Source: Opitutales bacterium (GTDB lineage Bacteria > Verrucomicrobiota > Verrucomicrobiia > Opitutales > Seribacteraceae). Taken from it: a stretch of DNA of 64,000 nt. Within the stretch, counting starts at the first letter, position 1. The number at the start of each line of letters is the position of its first letter. Made by a program: the position numbers and the translations under genes. Under the pieces are notes generated by a model. That model was not told the origin of the DNA, did no database searches, and saw only the letters and a program-made list of their open reading frames with translations. This document shows positions 25,088-34,386 of the stretch, piece by piece. The stretch spans positions 1-64,000 of the forward strand of contig JAOFTV010000005.1 of NCBI GenBank assembly GCA_028045305.1, given 5' to 3'.

Positions 25088-27376
25088 ATGAAGAAGCCTT
25101 CCCTTTTCATCCCCAAAGTTTACGAGTCCTTGAAATGGAAAGGTGCCTCTATAATTCTTCCAGCAATCTGGATGATTTTCTTTCCGCAAATTGTATTGCA
25201 GAGCAATCAACTGAATGATGATGACCCGGCTTTTTTCGATTCCTATGCTCAACTCGCGGCCCAGATCAAACCCTCCATTGTAACCATCTCAAGCACCGAC
25301 AGGGGAGGCGGACCATGGGGTGTAGGCACCGGATTTGTGGTCGATCCTTCCGGTATTATCGCCACTAATTTTCATGTCATTGGGGAGCATCGAGAGTTAA
25401 TTGTCGAATTGGCGGATGGGGAAATCTGCAAACCTGTGGAAATTATTGCAATCGATCGAAGTGAAGATCTTGCCTTGCTTCGAATTGACCGGTCGGACTT
25501 ACCCGCCCTTCCCCTTGGTAATTCCGATCGTATTGCTCCAGGACAAAAGGTATTATCAATTGGCAATCCGTTAGGCTACGGATTGAGCGTTAGCCAAGGG
25601 GTCATCTCAGCGGTCCGAGAGTTGGAGTTCGGTGATGGGAGACCAATGGTTCAAGTCGCGATCCCCATCGAGGCGGGAAGCAGTGGCAGCCCAGTAGTCA
25701 ACCTTCAAGGAGAAGTGCTCGCCATTCTCACGATCAAATCCGGTGGAGCGATTGGGTTCGGCATTCCCTCCAATTCCTTAAAATTATTAAAAGAAGAGCA
25801 AAACCCTATACCTATCGAAAAATGGTACACCGTTGGAATGCTCGACAAAGAGGAATGGGCCCGCCCCATGGGTGGAAATTGGCGTCAAAGAGCGGGCATA
25901 ATCAAGGCATCAGGAATGGGGAATGGTTTTGGGGGGCGGAGTGTCTGTCTGGCCAAACAGCCTGACATTTCGCCCCCTTTTGACTTGGAGGTCGAGGTAC
26001 GACTGGAAGACGAGAGCGGAGCGGCAGGCTTAGTCTTTGCATCAAATGCTGGTAACAAGCATTATGGATTCTATCCGACCAATGGCTCGCTTCGCCTCAC
26101 CTGCTTTAATGGACCCATGGTTTTTGACTGGGAGATCCTAGAGACTGTAACCGCCCCGGAATACTTACCCGGAGAATGGAATCGGATTAGCGTGCGATTT
26201 GAACAAGGCGGCCAAGTGCGTTGTATGGTCAATGGAATTGTTGTAATTGAGCAAACTGACTTCACTTTACGAAAAGGCATGGTCGGTTTGTGCAAGTTTC
26301 GTGAACCTGGGGCAGAATTCAGGAATTTTCGGATCGCACCAAGAATCCCTAATCACGCCATTCCAAATGAGGCAAGAGTACGAGCCTACGAGCTTTCTGA
26401 GACTTTGATGCTTCAAGATTTTCTTCCCTCTTCGGACTTGCAAAGCCTTACTGAACTGGGAGACTCTGCACGCCAAGCTCTGATCGACCGGGCAAATGAA
26501 TTGGAGGTCGCAGGTGGCCGCCTGCGGGAATCAGCTGAGAAATTACGCCTCTCGTTAATTACCCGTGAACTGGCCAACCTTCTCGACTCCAACCAAAGCG
26601 GGAAACCAGAAATATTGCTTCGTTCGGCTCTGCTCGTTTCCAGGTTAGATAACCCTCACTTTCAACTCGAACACTACCTTCAGCGGGTGGACCGCTTAGC
26701 CGAGCGCATCTCTAAACGCTTTCCGCCAATGGCCAGCAAAAGAGAAAAGCTTACTCTTTTAGTTGAACAACTTTTCGATCAACTCGGATATCATGGAAGC
26801 ACCCTGGACTTCCACCACCGTTCTAACAGTTACATCAATGAAGTAATTGAGGATAGAGAAGGACTACCAATTACCCTTTGCCTGCTACTGGTGGAAATGG
26901 GGAAACGTATGCAGTTACCGATTACAGGCATGGCCACCCCGGGACACTTTCTTGCCCTTTACCGAGAACCAGAACAATCCATTAAAAACTCAGTTATCAT
27001 TGATGCCTTTGGAGGACGGATGATTTCCCACGAACAGGCGAATGAACTTACGAGTAAAAAGCTTTCCGACTCCGATTTTCATCCCGCCTCTGATGCGGAA
27101 ATTATTTCTAGAATTTTGCGAAACCTTCTTCGCTCTGCCGAGTGGGATCGAGACACAACTTCTTCCCTACGCTATTTGAACGCTTTGGTTGCAATTAACC
27201 CCCAAGACCAATACCACAGAACCCTTCGGGCCATGACCTACTATGGAGAAGGTCGCTTTGATGAAGCACTTGAAGATGTGAGCTTCCTTATCGGTTCGAA
27301 TCGTGATGACCCCCAAAACGCTTCATTACTGGAAATCGAACGACGACTCCTTCGCCCTCACCGAGACGATCCTTAA
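25088..27376 (+). CDS. Trypsin-like protease fused to a LamG-like domain and a SirB1/transglutaminase-like domain
   Basis: This 762-residue protein has a hydrophobic export signal (about 20-38). Domain one (about 50-245) is an HtrA-type serine protease with His96 (ATNFHVIG), Asp127 (RSEDLALL) and Ser199 (EAGSSGSPVV). No PDZ domain follows. Domain two (about 260-430) looks like a DUF1080/LamG jelly roll (GLVFASNAGNKHYGFYP, WNRISVRFEQGGQVRCMVNG). Domain three (about 470-750) has the SirB1 signature (NSYINEVIEDREGLPITLC, LLLVEMGKRMQLPITGMATP, then GHFLALYRE) and a TPR-like end. Each part is recognisable; the fusion is unusual. It follows rmuC by 18 bases. Function of the whole is unknown, perhaps envelope quality control. 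Confidence 0.87.
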   Translation: MKKPSLFIPKVYESLKWKGASIILPAIWMIFFPQIVLQSNQLNDDDPAFFDSYAQLAAQIKPSIVTISSTDRGGGPWGVGTGFVVDPSGIIATNFHVIGEHRELIVELADGEICKPVEIIAIDRSEDLALLRIDRSDLPALPLGNSDRIAPGQKVLSIGNPLGYGLSVSQGVISAVRELEFGDGRPMVQVAIPIEAGSSGSPVVNLQGEVLAILTIKSGGAIGFGIPSNSLKLLKEEQNPIPIEKWYTVGMLDKEEWARPMGGNWRQRAGIIKASGMGNGFGGRSVCLAKQPDISPPFDLEVEVRLEDESGAAGLVFASNAGNKHYGFYPTNGSLRLTCFNGPMVFDWEILETVTAPEYLPGEWNRISVRFEQGGQVRCMVNGIVVIEQTDFTLRKGMVGLCKFREPGAEFRNFRIAPRIPNHAIPNEARVRAYELSETLMLQDFLPSSDLQSLTELGDSARQALIDRANELEVAGGRLRESAEKLRLSLITRELANLLDSNQSGKPEILLRSALLVSRLDNPHFQLEHYLQRVDRLAERISKRFPPMASKREKLTLLVEQLFDQLGYHGSTLDFHHRSNSYINEVIEDREGLPITLCLLLVEMGKRMQLPITGMATPGHFLALYREPEQSIKNSVIIDAFGGRMISHEQANELTSKKLSDSDFHPASDAEIISRILRNLLRSAEWDRDTTSSLRYLNALVAINPQDQYHRTLRAMTYYGEGRFDEALEDVSFLIGSNRDDPQNASLLEIERRLLRPHRDDP

Positions 27377-27393
27377 TTGGGATTAACTAATTT

Positions 27394-27927
27394 TCAAACC
27401 AAAGTATTCCCCCAACCCAGTTTGAGCAAGGCGGCATGCACATCCTCGAGGTCTTCGTCTTCCATCGCCATAAGCTTGTACCGTTCATCACGCTTGGCTG
27501 CCTCTTTCAAAAAATCAAGGCATTCCCCCTTGCTACCGAGCTTGCAGGCATAGCAAGCCAGGTTAAAACGGATCGTCGCATTTTCATAGTGATGGACGAG
27601 GCCTTCGAGCAAGATTTCTCTAGCCTCCTCGATTGTATGAGTTCGCCTTGTGGCGTAGGCATCCGCAATCCACCAATCCACATTTTCGGGGAACTCAATT
27701 CTTAATCCATGGGCAAACTTTTTCATCTCCTCCCAATTTTCACGCGACTGCCATATTTGCACAAGTATGGTTCGTCGGCGCTTATCCCAGCAGGGTTCGT
27801 TCGGAAAAGCTTGAAGTTCTGTCTCGGCTTGCTCGAACATTTCCAGCTTAAGGTATCCAATCGCCCGTGACCAATGAACTTTGGGATGGAGAATATGCGC
27901 GGGTAGTTCTGAATCTTTTTCAGTCAT
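27394..27927 (-). CDS. TPR-repeat protein
   Basis: This 177-residue soluble protein is made of TPR-like helical hairpins. Examples are WSRAIGYLKLEMFEQAETEL near the start and ENATIRFNLACYACKLGSKG towards the end, with LDFLKEAAKRDERYK as the partner helix. There is no signal peptide or membrane segment, so it should be a cytoplasmic scaffold. The Asn-Leu-Ala-Cys-Tyr-Ala-Cys pattern is common in small TPR proteins of this phylum. It starts four bases after the stop of the BASS transporter, so the two are probably cotranscribed. Partner unknown. Confidence 0.8.
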   Translation of the reverse strand: MTEKDSELPAHILHPKVHWSRAIGYLKLEMFEQAETELQAFPNEPCWDKRRRTILVQIWQSRENWEEMKKFAHGLRIEFPENVDWWIADAYATRRTHTIEEAREILLEGLVHHYENATIRFNLACYACKLGSKGECLDFLKEAAKRDERYKLMAMEDEDLEDVHAALLKLGWGNTLV

Positions 27928-27931
27928 TTAA

Positions 27932-28888
27932 TCAAGAGTCCTCTTGTAACTCTGTAGATTTAATATTTCTGCGACTCCACCAAGATGCAAGAAAACTGCC
28001 AATCATGCAGTGAAGTATGGCACTCAAGGCACACGGCGCTGGAGTCATGGGCATGCTGGAAAAGTTTTTGGTGGCAAGAGCAGCACCCAATCCAGAATTT
28101 TGCATACCCACTTCGATAGATAATGTTTGTTTGTCCAATTCGTCACGACCAAGCCATTTGGCCCCCCAATAACCTCCCAAGAAACCTCCCAAGTGAAGCA
28201 AGCCTGTAGCACCAAGGAGCATCCATCCATGCGCGAGGATCAAATCTCTTTTATCGGCAAGCACAAACCCCACAATCAGAAGGATAAAAAGAACGGAAAT
28301 CGAGGGTGAGAACACCGCCACTTTCCTCGCTGATTTTGGTAGCCATTGGTTCCAACCCACTCCAATGGCAAGAGGTAATAAGACAATCACAACGATACTG
28401 TTGAACAAAGCCCACGGGTCAATCGGCAGATAATGTCCTGCATAAAGATAAGTCAACCATGGGGTCAACAGCACTGCAACCAAAGTGGAGCAAAGGGTAA
28501 TGCTTACGGAAAGAGCGACCCGTGCCTTTGCCAAAAAGACGACAACATTCGATGCCGTACCTCCAGGACAACAGGCAACCAGAATCAAACCGACCGCCAT
28601 CTCCGGTGGTAATTTTAACGCCCAAGCCAGAAATGCACTCCAACCAGGCATAACCAAAAACTGTAAACCAACTCCAAGTGCAATTACCTTGGGGGCTCGC
28701 CAGACTCGTAAGAAATCTTCGGGCCTTAGGGTCATCCCCATTCCAAGCATAATTAACCCAAGTCCCCATCCAATGGCATCTGATCCGAACCATAAAAAGA
28801 GCGGGGGATGATAGATAGCTAGTACTGCACTTAGACATGACCAAAGGGGAAACCCTCGGGTAATCCAATTACTCACACATGCATTCAT
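27932..28888 (-). CDS. Bile acid:sodium symporter (BASS) family transporter
   Basis: This 318-residue protein has about nine membrane helices and BASS landmarks: IMLGMGMTLRPEDF, ALGVGLQFLVMPGWSAF, the unwound sodium-site segment ILVACCPGGTASNVVVFLAK, and the second crossing segment EVGMQNSGLGAALA. The family carries organic anions such as pantoate, pyruvate or bile acids with sodium. The solute here is unknown. ATG 28888 is preferred over TTG 28900. It is followed four bases later by a TPR gene. Confidence 0.92.
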   Translation of the reverse strand: MNACVSNWITRGFPLWSCLSAVLAIYHPPLFLWFGSDAIGWGLGLIMLGMGMTLRPEDFLRVWRAPKVIALGVGLQFLVMPGWSAFLAWALKLPPEMAVGLILVACCPGGTASNVVVFLAKARVALSVSITLCSTLVAVLLTPWLTYLYAGHYLPIDPWALFNSIVVIVLLPLAIGVGWNQWLPKSARKVAVFSPSISVLFILLIVGFVLADKRDLILAHGWMLLGATGLLHLGGFLGGYWGAKWLGRDELDKQTLSIEVGMQNSGLGAALATKNFSSMPMTPAPCALSAILHCMIGSFLASWWSRRNIKSTELQEDS

Positions 28889-28927
28889 TGAAATTTGCAA
28901 GGCTCAGGAAAGATAACCTACCTTTCC

Positions 28928-29467
28928 TTACCTCGTAAGTTCCCAAAATTCAATTTCTCCCCATTGATGACCCCATCCTTGAAATTGAGGGGATAATCGA
29001 AAGTACCTCCCTTTTACGGCCTTCAAGTCCATCTCTACCCAGACCCCCTTTTCCCGAACGGATATTATTTCCCCGTATTCATTGAAAGGTAGAAACCTTT
29101 TCCCATCCAAGCTTACTTCCACTTGTATACTTTTGAGTTCATCCTCCCTTGAAAACGCCTGAAAATACAGTCGAATAACCCCAATCCTTTTCTCAGTTCC
29201 GCAATCAAAGGTTAGAACTGGATTCTTTTGGTACCATGCAGTCCAGGTGGACCGCCATCCGTCTCGGGGAAGTTTTCCATCAAACAAACGCTTAACTCCA
29301 TAACGGGCCGCATCCATAGTGGGAGGAATGGAGGAATCCACATCTTTAATCTCGCTCAAACGAAGGGCACGGGAACTATCAGGGGTTGGCGAGGGTTGGC
29401 CGAAGACCCAAGTTAGTAAAACAAAAAAGAAAGCAAAGAAGGAAAGCGGATATGTGAAGAAACTCAT
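28928..29467 (-). CDS. Secreted F5/8 type C (discoidin-like) domain protein
   Basis: This 179-residue protein has a strong signal peptide (PLSFFAFFFVLLTWVFGQ) and one discoidin-like galactose-binding fold: AARYGVKRLFDG, STWTAWYQKNPVLTFDCG, VIRLYFQAF, SIQVEVSLDGKRFLPF and the closing YFRLSPQFQGWGHQWGEIEF. Such domains bind glycans or surfaces; no catalytic domain is attached. It lies just upstream of the BASS transporter on the same strand. Role unknown. Confidence 0.85.
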   Translation of the reverse strand: MSFFTYPLSFFAFFFVLLTWVFGQPSPTPDSSRALRLSEIKDVDSSIPPTMDAARYGVKRLFDGKLPRDGWRSTWTAWYQKNPVLTFDCGTEKRIGVIRLYFQAFSREDELKSIQVEVSLDGKRFLPFNEYGEIISVREKGVWVEMDLKAVKGRYFRLSPQFQGWGHQWGEIEFWELTR

Positions 29468-29521
29468 AGTACATTTTTCTTACGGCTAAGGCCTGTAAGG
29501 CAAGCGTTATAGGATTAATTT

Positions 29522-30475
29522 TCATTCATATATCGCCTTTGTTTTAAAAGACGGGTCGCGATTAACCATCCAGCGACACCCCATTTGTTCAACACACTTT
29601 ATAAAAGTTCTTTCCGCAGGCCTTAATGAACGACCCTTCAGGGTTGAAATACCCCAGGGGCGAATCAATCTACTTGGCCCAAGAGGTAAGGAGATCAATT
29701 CTCCACAACCAACCTCCTTTGCCACAAACCAATCGGCTAAAATTCCAATTCCGAATTTATTTTTGATTAGTTCTTTAGTAGTTTCCCAACTGTTCATTTC
29801 CATAAAAGAATTTAGCTTTAGGCCTTTTTCCGAAAAATAATTTTTAATTGTCCGAAAAGTGAAACCTCTTCGGTTAGGCAAAATTAACTTCTCTGCTTCC
29901 GCATCCCTCCAACTGGGAATACCCTTCTTTGCCCAACTGTGCTCTGGATATGCAACCACAACCAACTCATCAGAAAAACAAGGGCGAAACAAATAATCGG
30001 AACCAGGAAACGGTTCCATAGTTAAGGCCAGATCAACTTCTCCCGAGCACAACAAATTAATACAATCCGAAGTATCAAGACCTCGAATTTCAAAATTGCA
30101 CAAACTTACTAAACTTGAAAATTTATTCAATAAAGGGGGTAATAAAAATCGACAAATTTGATCACTCGCTCCTAAGCGGATCTTTTGTATTTTCCGATCG
30201 TTGGAGGTGCGGATTTCTTCCCTCACCCGATTCATCTCCTCTAAACATGGACGAGTGAAGGCAAGCAGTCTTTCACCTGCTTCCGTTAGCAAAATTCGTT
30301 TTCCCTGCTTTTGAAAAAGTTTTGTACCCGCTTCATCTTCCAATGTGCGAATAGAATGACTCACAGCTGATTGAGTGATGAACAATTTTTTGGCGGTACC
30401 AGTATAACTTCCTGTCTGACAAAGATGCTCAAAAACTTGGAGTTGGCGGGTATCGAGTGGTCGAATTCTTTTCAT
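29522..30475 (-). CDS. LysR-family transcriptional regulator
   Basis: This 317-residue protein has an N-terminal winged helix-turn-helix (TRQLQVFEHLCQTGSYTGTA followed by KKLFITQSAVSHSIRTLE) and a periplasmic-binding-protein-like effector domain (GASDQICRFLLPPLL, GEVDLALTMEPFP, LVVVAYPEHSWAKKG, FGIGILADWFV). LysR regulators commonly control a divergent neighbour, here the unknown secreted protein at 30606. The intervening 130 bases contain AGTG-N2-CACT at 30528-30537, a possible but weak operator half-site pair. Effector unknown; the Cys residues in the effector domain are not obviously arranged as in OxyR. Confidence 0.93.
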   Translation of the reverse strand: MKRIRPLDTRQLQVFEHLCQTGSYTGTAKKLFITQSAVSHSIRTLEDEAGTKLFQKQGKRILLTEAGERLLAFTRPCLEEMNRVREEIRTSNDRKIQKIRLGASDQICRFLLPPLLNKFSSLVSLCNFEIRGLDTSDCINLLCSGEVDLALTMEPFPGSDYLFRPCFSDELVVVAYPEHSWAKKGIPSWRDAEAEKLILPNRRGFTFRTIKNYFSEKGLKLNSFMEMNSWETTKELIKNKFGIGILADWFVAKEVGCGELISLPLGPSRLIRPWGISTLKGRSLRPAERTFIKCVEQMGCRWMVNRDPSFKTKAIYE

Positions 30476-30605
30476 TTTACAAAAACTCCAACTGCAAGAT
30501 TTAATCCAATCACCCTTTTTTTAGTGTAGTGGTCACTCTTTGTTCACTTTACACACTCCCTTAATTGCTTGTAGCATGAAATAAATTAGGTACTTTCCGA
30601 AAGAA

Positions 30606-31562
30606 ATGCTTAGTAGATTTATATCACTCTTCGTGTTAATGATTTCTTTATCAGGAATCACTAACACGCCTTCATTTGGGCAGATTCATCCAAAGGAAGC
30701 TTTTGGTAGAAAGATTTTTGACTCCTTCCGTAACAATCAATTCAGCGAATTCTACCTTCGTTCGATCTTTGCTTTAGAAGAAACGGATTTTAAAGAATTT
30801 CTTTTCGGGATTAATAATCTCAATTTGCGCAATGATCTACTTGCTTTGTATAAACAGGAATTTCCTCCCAGTGCCGAAACCATGGATGACCGTTGGAAAA
30901 TCGCATTTGCCCATACATGGCGCCAGCAATGGACTCACATTGCACAGCAAACCCCAAAAATGATTCAAGCGGAAGCGTTCGATCCCATTTTAAGGCAAGC
31001 CAAGGAATTTGGTATTCAATGGCAAACTGTTCGCCTAATTGGCATCGAAGTTCTCCTCCCTGTTTCATGGGAGTATGGAAGGTTTGATGTCAAACGAGAT
31101 GCTCCGTTCCGAACAGAATCCCTCCCCACCCGAACTCTGCATCTGGACCGTAAGCTGACCTACCGTATGGAATTGGACTCAAACACCTATGGCAAGGCAT
31201 TGATGCTTGGCTATTCTCCTGAAGATTCAGAGCAATTGTTCAACAAAGGCATACTCGGCAACGGCTCGGGGCAAGGTAATGTGGTCATTCGACTATCTAC
31301 TCAATATCCAGAGAGGCTTTACTATTTTTGCCCCGACCAACCCGGAGCTGGTGGTTCCATTTTGGTTCATGATTTTGACTCGCCTGAGAGACCAAACCAA
31401 AGGACAGATATTTTACTGACCTTTGCTTACGGGCAACCTCAGAAGGCCTATCAAATTATTATTCGGGATGTATTGAGCACTGCCCAAGGAGAAATTTTTT
31501 GCGAACGTCCAGAATGGCGTGGAGAGGTTCCTCTTCCCAAAGGTTTGAGTTTCGAAGATTAA
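30606..31562 (+). CDS. Secreted protein of unknown function
   Basis: I do not recognise this 318-residue protein. A clear signal peptide (FISLFVLMISLSGITN, then PSFGQ) is followed by an alpha-helical region (about 35-140, many Phe, Trp and Gln, e.g. WKIAFAHTWRQQWTHIAQQ) and a beta-rich half (about 150-310) with LTYRMELDSNTYGKALMLGY and YYFCPDQPGAGGSILVHDFD. The two halves may be separate domains. It is divergent from a LysR regulator, which may control it, and converges closely with a MORN lipoprotein gene. Location is probably periplasmic or secreted. Confidence 0.72.
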   Translation: MLSRFISLFVLMISLSGITNTPSFGQIHPKEAFGRKIFDSFRNNQFSEFYLRSIFALEETDFKEFLFGINNLNLRNDLLALYKQEFPPSAETMDDRWKIAFAHTWRQQWTHIAQQTPKMIQAEAFDPILRQAKEFGIQWQTVRLIGIEVLLPVSWEYGRFDVKRDAPFRTESLPTRTLHLDRKLTYRMELDSNTYGKALMLGYSPEDSEQLFNKGILGNGSGQGNVVIRLSTQYPERLYYFCPDQPGAGGSILVHDFDSPERPNQRTDILLTFAYGQPQKAYQIIIRDVLSTAQGEIFCERPEWRGEVPLPKGLSFED

Positions 31563-31575
31563 ATACGCAGAATCC

Positions 31576-32076
31576 TTATTTTCGGAGAATCTCAATTAGC
31601 TCTCCGTTTTTATATCTCACCGCCTTAAGCAGTTTTCCTTCCTCATCCCACGATCGCATTAACCCATTTGCCCGATTGTCAAACCACTGTCCCTCTTCTT
31701 TTAGTTTTCCATTAAGATACCAAAACCTTTCCATTCCATCCTTTTGACCTTCAAGAAAGTGAGCCTCTGCCTGAGGATTGCCATTTTCAAAAACTTCCAA
31801 AGCAATGCCCGTAAATGGAGTGCGCTCCACATCAAAGTGCCAAAGTCCGGTTTTTCTGTCCCTCACCAGGGAAGCTCCGTCCACCCGTCTCATTTTCAGA
31901 CTTAACCTGCTATTCTCCCATTTTGCCACATCCAGATCCGCTTCCAAATCACGAATTCTTTCACGCCGTGTAAGAGCAGATTCTCCATCTATATTTTCAA
32001 CGAGCTTGGTTTTTTCTTCTTCGCAACAGCAAAGAAAAAATCCTAAAAAAAATACAAATCCTACTCTCCAAATCAT
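31576..32076 (-). CDS. Lipoprotein with MORN-like repeats (YwqK family)
   Basis: This 166-residue protein has a lipoprotein signal (GFVFFLGFFLCCCEE; several Cys at the lipobox), a short charged helix, and then MORN_2-type repeats: GIALEVFENGNPQAEAHFLE, KDGMERFWYLNGKLKEEGQW and NGLMRSWDEEGKLL. The family is named toxin-antitoxin YwqK, but the fold is common in lipoproteins without any toxin; no partner toxin is seen nearby. It probably sits on the periplasmic face of a membrane. Function unknown. Confidence 0.8.
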   Translation of the reverse strand: MIWRVGFVFFLGFFLCCCEEEKTKLVENIDGESALTRRERIRDLEADLDVAKWENSRLSLKMRRVDGASLVRDRKTGLWHFDVERTPFTGIALEVFENGNPQAEAHFLEGQKDGMERFWYLNGKLKEEGQWFDNRANGLMRSWDEEGKLLKAVRYKNGELIEILRK

Positions 32077-32228
32077 TAGTTATTTCACTAACCTTAATCC
32101 ATGCCTTCCGCAAGTCGCTAAACCAATTCTTCCGAAAAGAAAAGTCATTATAATCACTCAAAGAGATTCATTTCAACCTCTGAAGATCTTTTAAATCGAA
32201 AAGTCCTAATTAGTGAGCAACTAAAGAG

Positions 32229-32301
<73 letters not shown>

Positions 32302-32393
32302 GTAAGACACTAAAGTGAATTTATGAAAATGTTTATTGGTATAGTTTTTGGCAAATCTCAAATTACAAAACGGGGCACCGATAGGTAAAATTG

Positions 32394-32939
32394 TTAGTTT
32401 TGGGAGTGAGGGTATTTCCGGGCTTTTTCCCCGCTCAGATTATTCACCACCATGGCCACAACCACCATGATACATGCACCAACACCTACAGGGCATAGCA
32501 CATACCAATATCCAAGCTTATGGATCGCACTTCCCCCAATCACTGCAATTAGTGCGGTGGCTCCACCAGGAGGATGGACCGTACCGGTGAGTTGCATTGC
32601 AAAAATGGAAAGGGCAACTGCTAGAGGACAAGAAAGGATGCCCTGGTCGCCAAGGAGCAAAAAAACGGTCACACCAATGAGGGCAGATAGGCAATGTCCG
32701 CCAATAAGGTTGCGTGGCTGAGAAAAAGGGACTTGGGGAGCCCCGTAAACAAGAACAGCTGAAGCTCCAAAGGAGCCTATCAAAAATAGAGATGCCCGGT
32801 CGCCCAAATCTGCAAATCTTCCTATTTGCTCGATCAAAAATATTCCTAAAAATCCTCCAATCCAGGAAAATAGCATCCATTTGAATGAGGGACGGGGCCC
32901 TTGACCCAGTAAAATTTTGAATAGTTTATGTTCTGCCAT
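32394..32939 (-). CDS. HPP-family integral membrane protein
   Basis: This 181-residue protein has about five to six membrane helices and the HPP signature (QLTGTVHPPGGATALIAVIG). Other conserved stretches are IGSFGASAVLVYGAP, SQPRNLIGGHCLSALIGV and YWYVLCPVGVGACIMV. Some HPP proteins are implicated in nitrite transport; for most members no substrate is known. It lies alone between a tRNA and the divergent deoC, so context does not help. Confidence 0.9.
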   Translation of the reverse strand: MAEHKLFKILLGQGPRPSFKWMLFSWIGGFLGIFLIEQIGRFADLGDRASLFLIGSFGASAVLVYGAPQVPFSQPRNLIGGHCLSALIGVTVFLLLGDQGILSCPLAVALSIFAMQLTGTVHPPGGATALIAVIGGSAIHKLGYWYVLCPVGVGACIMVVVAMVVNNLSGEKARKYPHSQN

Positions 32940-33064
32940 AACAGACCTATCAAATTGAATATTTCTTAAGAGCGGGCAATGGCAATGTTAGCTGGGAAAT
33001 TCTGAGCGAATTAAATAATCCAGACTTGCTGAATAGAAGAGCTCGGTACAGATTCGATAAAGCT

Positions 33065-33853
33065 GTGCACATAGAAGAGTATAACTACCAAGAGATTGCC
33101 GGGATGATCGACCATGCCCTGCTCCACCCCACCCTTACGGATGAGGAACTTGCTTCTGGTTGCTCCCTTGCCCATCTCTACGAAGTGGCAACTGTCTGTG
33201 TAAAGCCATACCATGTTGAACAGGCTGTAAGGAGATTGGAAGCTTCAAGCGTGAAGGTGTGCACGGTAATTGGATTTCCTCATGGGGCAAACCTAAGCGA
33301 AGTAAAAAAACTTGAAACTCAAAGAGCCTGCGAGCAGGGAGCCAGAGAGGTGGACATGGTCATTAACCTAGGAAAAGCAAGATCTGGAGACTGGGAATAT
33401 ATCGAAGAGGAAATCTCACAAGTTTGCGAAACTGCTAGGCAGGGAAATGCCAAAACCAAAGTTATTTTTGAAAACGATTATTGGAACTCATGCGAACCGG
33501 ATAGCGACGGAGACAGTATTAAGGAAAAACTCTGCAAGATTTGTGAAACCGTTGGTGCAAACTGGGTAAAAACCTCAACTGGATTTGGATATGTAGCCCA
33601 GGCAGATGGGAGCATGGCCACAATGGGAGCGACTGAACACGATATTGCCCTAATGGCTGGCACTTGTTCAAACAAGGTCGAGATCAAAGCAGCCGGCGGT
33701 ATCAAAAACTTTACTACCCTTTTAAAGATGAAAGATCTTGGAGTATCCAGAATTGGAACATCTTCCACCCGGCTCATTTTGGAGGAGTGCCGGGAATCTT
33801 TAAACCTAGACCCCCTCGGGCAAAACATTTTCAAAACAACTCAGGGTTATTAA
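33065..33853 (+). CDS. deoC: Deoxyribose-phosphate aldolase
   Basis: This class I aldolase has the family landmarks: MIDHALLHPTLTDEEL at the start, VATVCVKPYHVEQA, VCTVIGFPHGANLSEVKKLE, AREVDMVINLGKA, the Schiff-base lysine in NWVKTSTGFG, and VEIKAAGGIKNF near the end. It splits 2-deoxyribose-5-phosphate into glyceraldehyde-3-phosphate and acetaldehyde during deoxynucleoside breakdown. GTG 33065 gives the usual N-terminus; the frame extends to TTG 33026, and neither has a clear ribosome-binding site, so the start is uncertain. No other deo gene is nearby. Confidence 0.95.
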   Translation: MHIEEYNYQEIAGMIDHALLHPTLTDEELASGCSLAHLYEVATVCVKPYHVEQAVRRLEASSVKVCTVIGFPHGANLSEVKKLETQRACEQGAREVDMVINLGKARSGDWEYIEEEISQVCETARQGNAKTKVIFENDYWNSCEPDSDGDSIKEKLCKICETVGANWVKTSTGFGYVAQADGSMATMGATEHDIALMAGTCSNKVEIKAAGGIKNFTTLLKMKDLGVSRIGTSSTRLILEECRESLNLDPLGQNIFKTTQGY

Positions 33854-33873
33854 TTCTAAGCTAAATTCTACCT

Positions 33874-34260
33874 ATGATTGCACCTCTCAAACCGAACCAG
33901 CCAAAAAATGTGCTAGGAAACGACCTTATTCCCTGTTGCCTCGAAAATATGACCGGTTGGTATCGAAATGGAAGCTGTCAAACGGATGGGGCGGATCATG
34001 GAAGGCATGTGGTGTGTGCCATAATGACAGAGGAATTCCTTTCCTTCAGCCAAGAAGCTGGCAACGACTTGAGTACCCCTATACCCGAATATAATTTCCC
34101 CGGATTAAAGCCCGGAGATTGCTGGTGCCTTTGTGCCGGACGCTGGCAAGAAGCCTTTGAGGCTGGTATGGCTCCTCAGGTAAAACTCCAAGCCTGTGAA
34201 GAATCGGCATTAGAATTAATAAGCCTGAAAGATTTGAAGGCTCATGCGATTGCAGACTAA
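33874..34260 (+). CDS. DUF2237 family protein
   Basis: This 128-residue protein matches DUF2237: NVLGNDLIPCCLENMTGWYR, a Cys-rich centre (GSCQTD), HGRHVVCAIMTEEFLSFSQE, AGNDLSTPIPEYNFPGLKPG and DCWCLCAGRWQEAFEAG. Several conserved Cys residues suggest metal or redox chemistry, but no function is established. No export signal is present. It follows deoC by 20 bases on the same strand and may share its transcript. Confidence 0.9.
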   Translation: MIAPLKPNQPKNVLGNDLIPCCLENMTGWYRNGSCQTDGADHGRHVVCAIMTEEFLSFSQEAGNDLSTPIPEYNFPGLKPGDCWCLCAGRWQEAFEAGMAPQVKLQACEESALELISLKDLKAHAIAD

Positions 34261-34386
34261 TTGTTTCTTCTTCTAGCTTCGAAAACCTCATCTTTTATCT
34301 TCAAGTTAGTAGACAAATTTACCCCACTGTACTCGCTTATTCTCGACAATAGCTCTTTACTAAGAAACTGATAAGGAGCCTAACTG

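Noticed and set aside
30528-30537. AGTG-N2-CACT between the LysR gene and its neighbour as an operator
   Set aside because: Four-base arms are expected by chance in 130 bases; mentioned only as a possibility.
31576-32076. Toxin-antitoxin function for the YwqK-like lipoprotein
   Set aside because: The name is inherited from the family; there is no partner gene and the protein is an exported lipoprotein.
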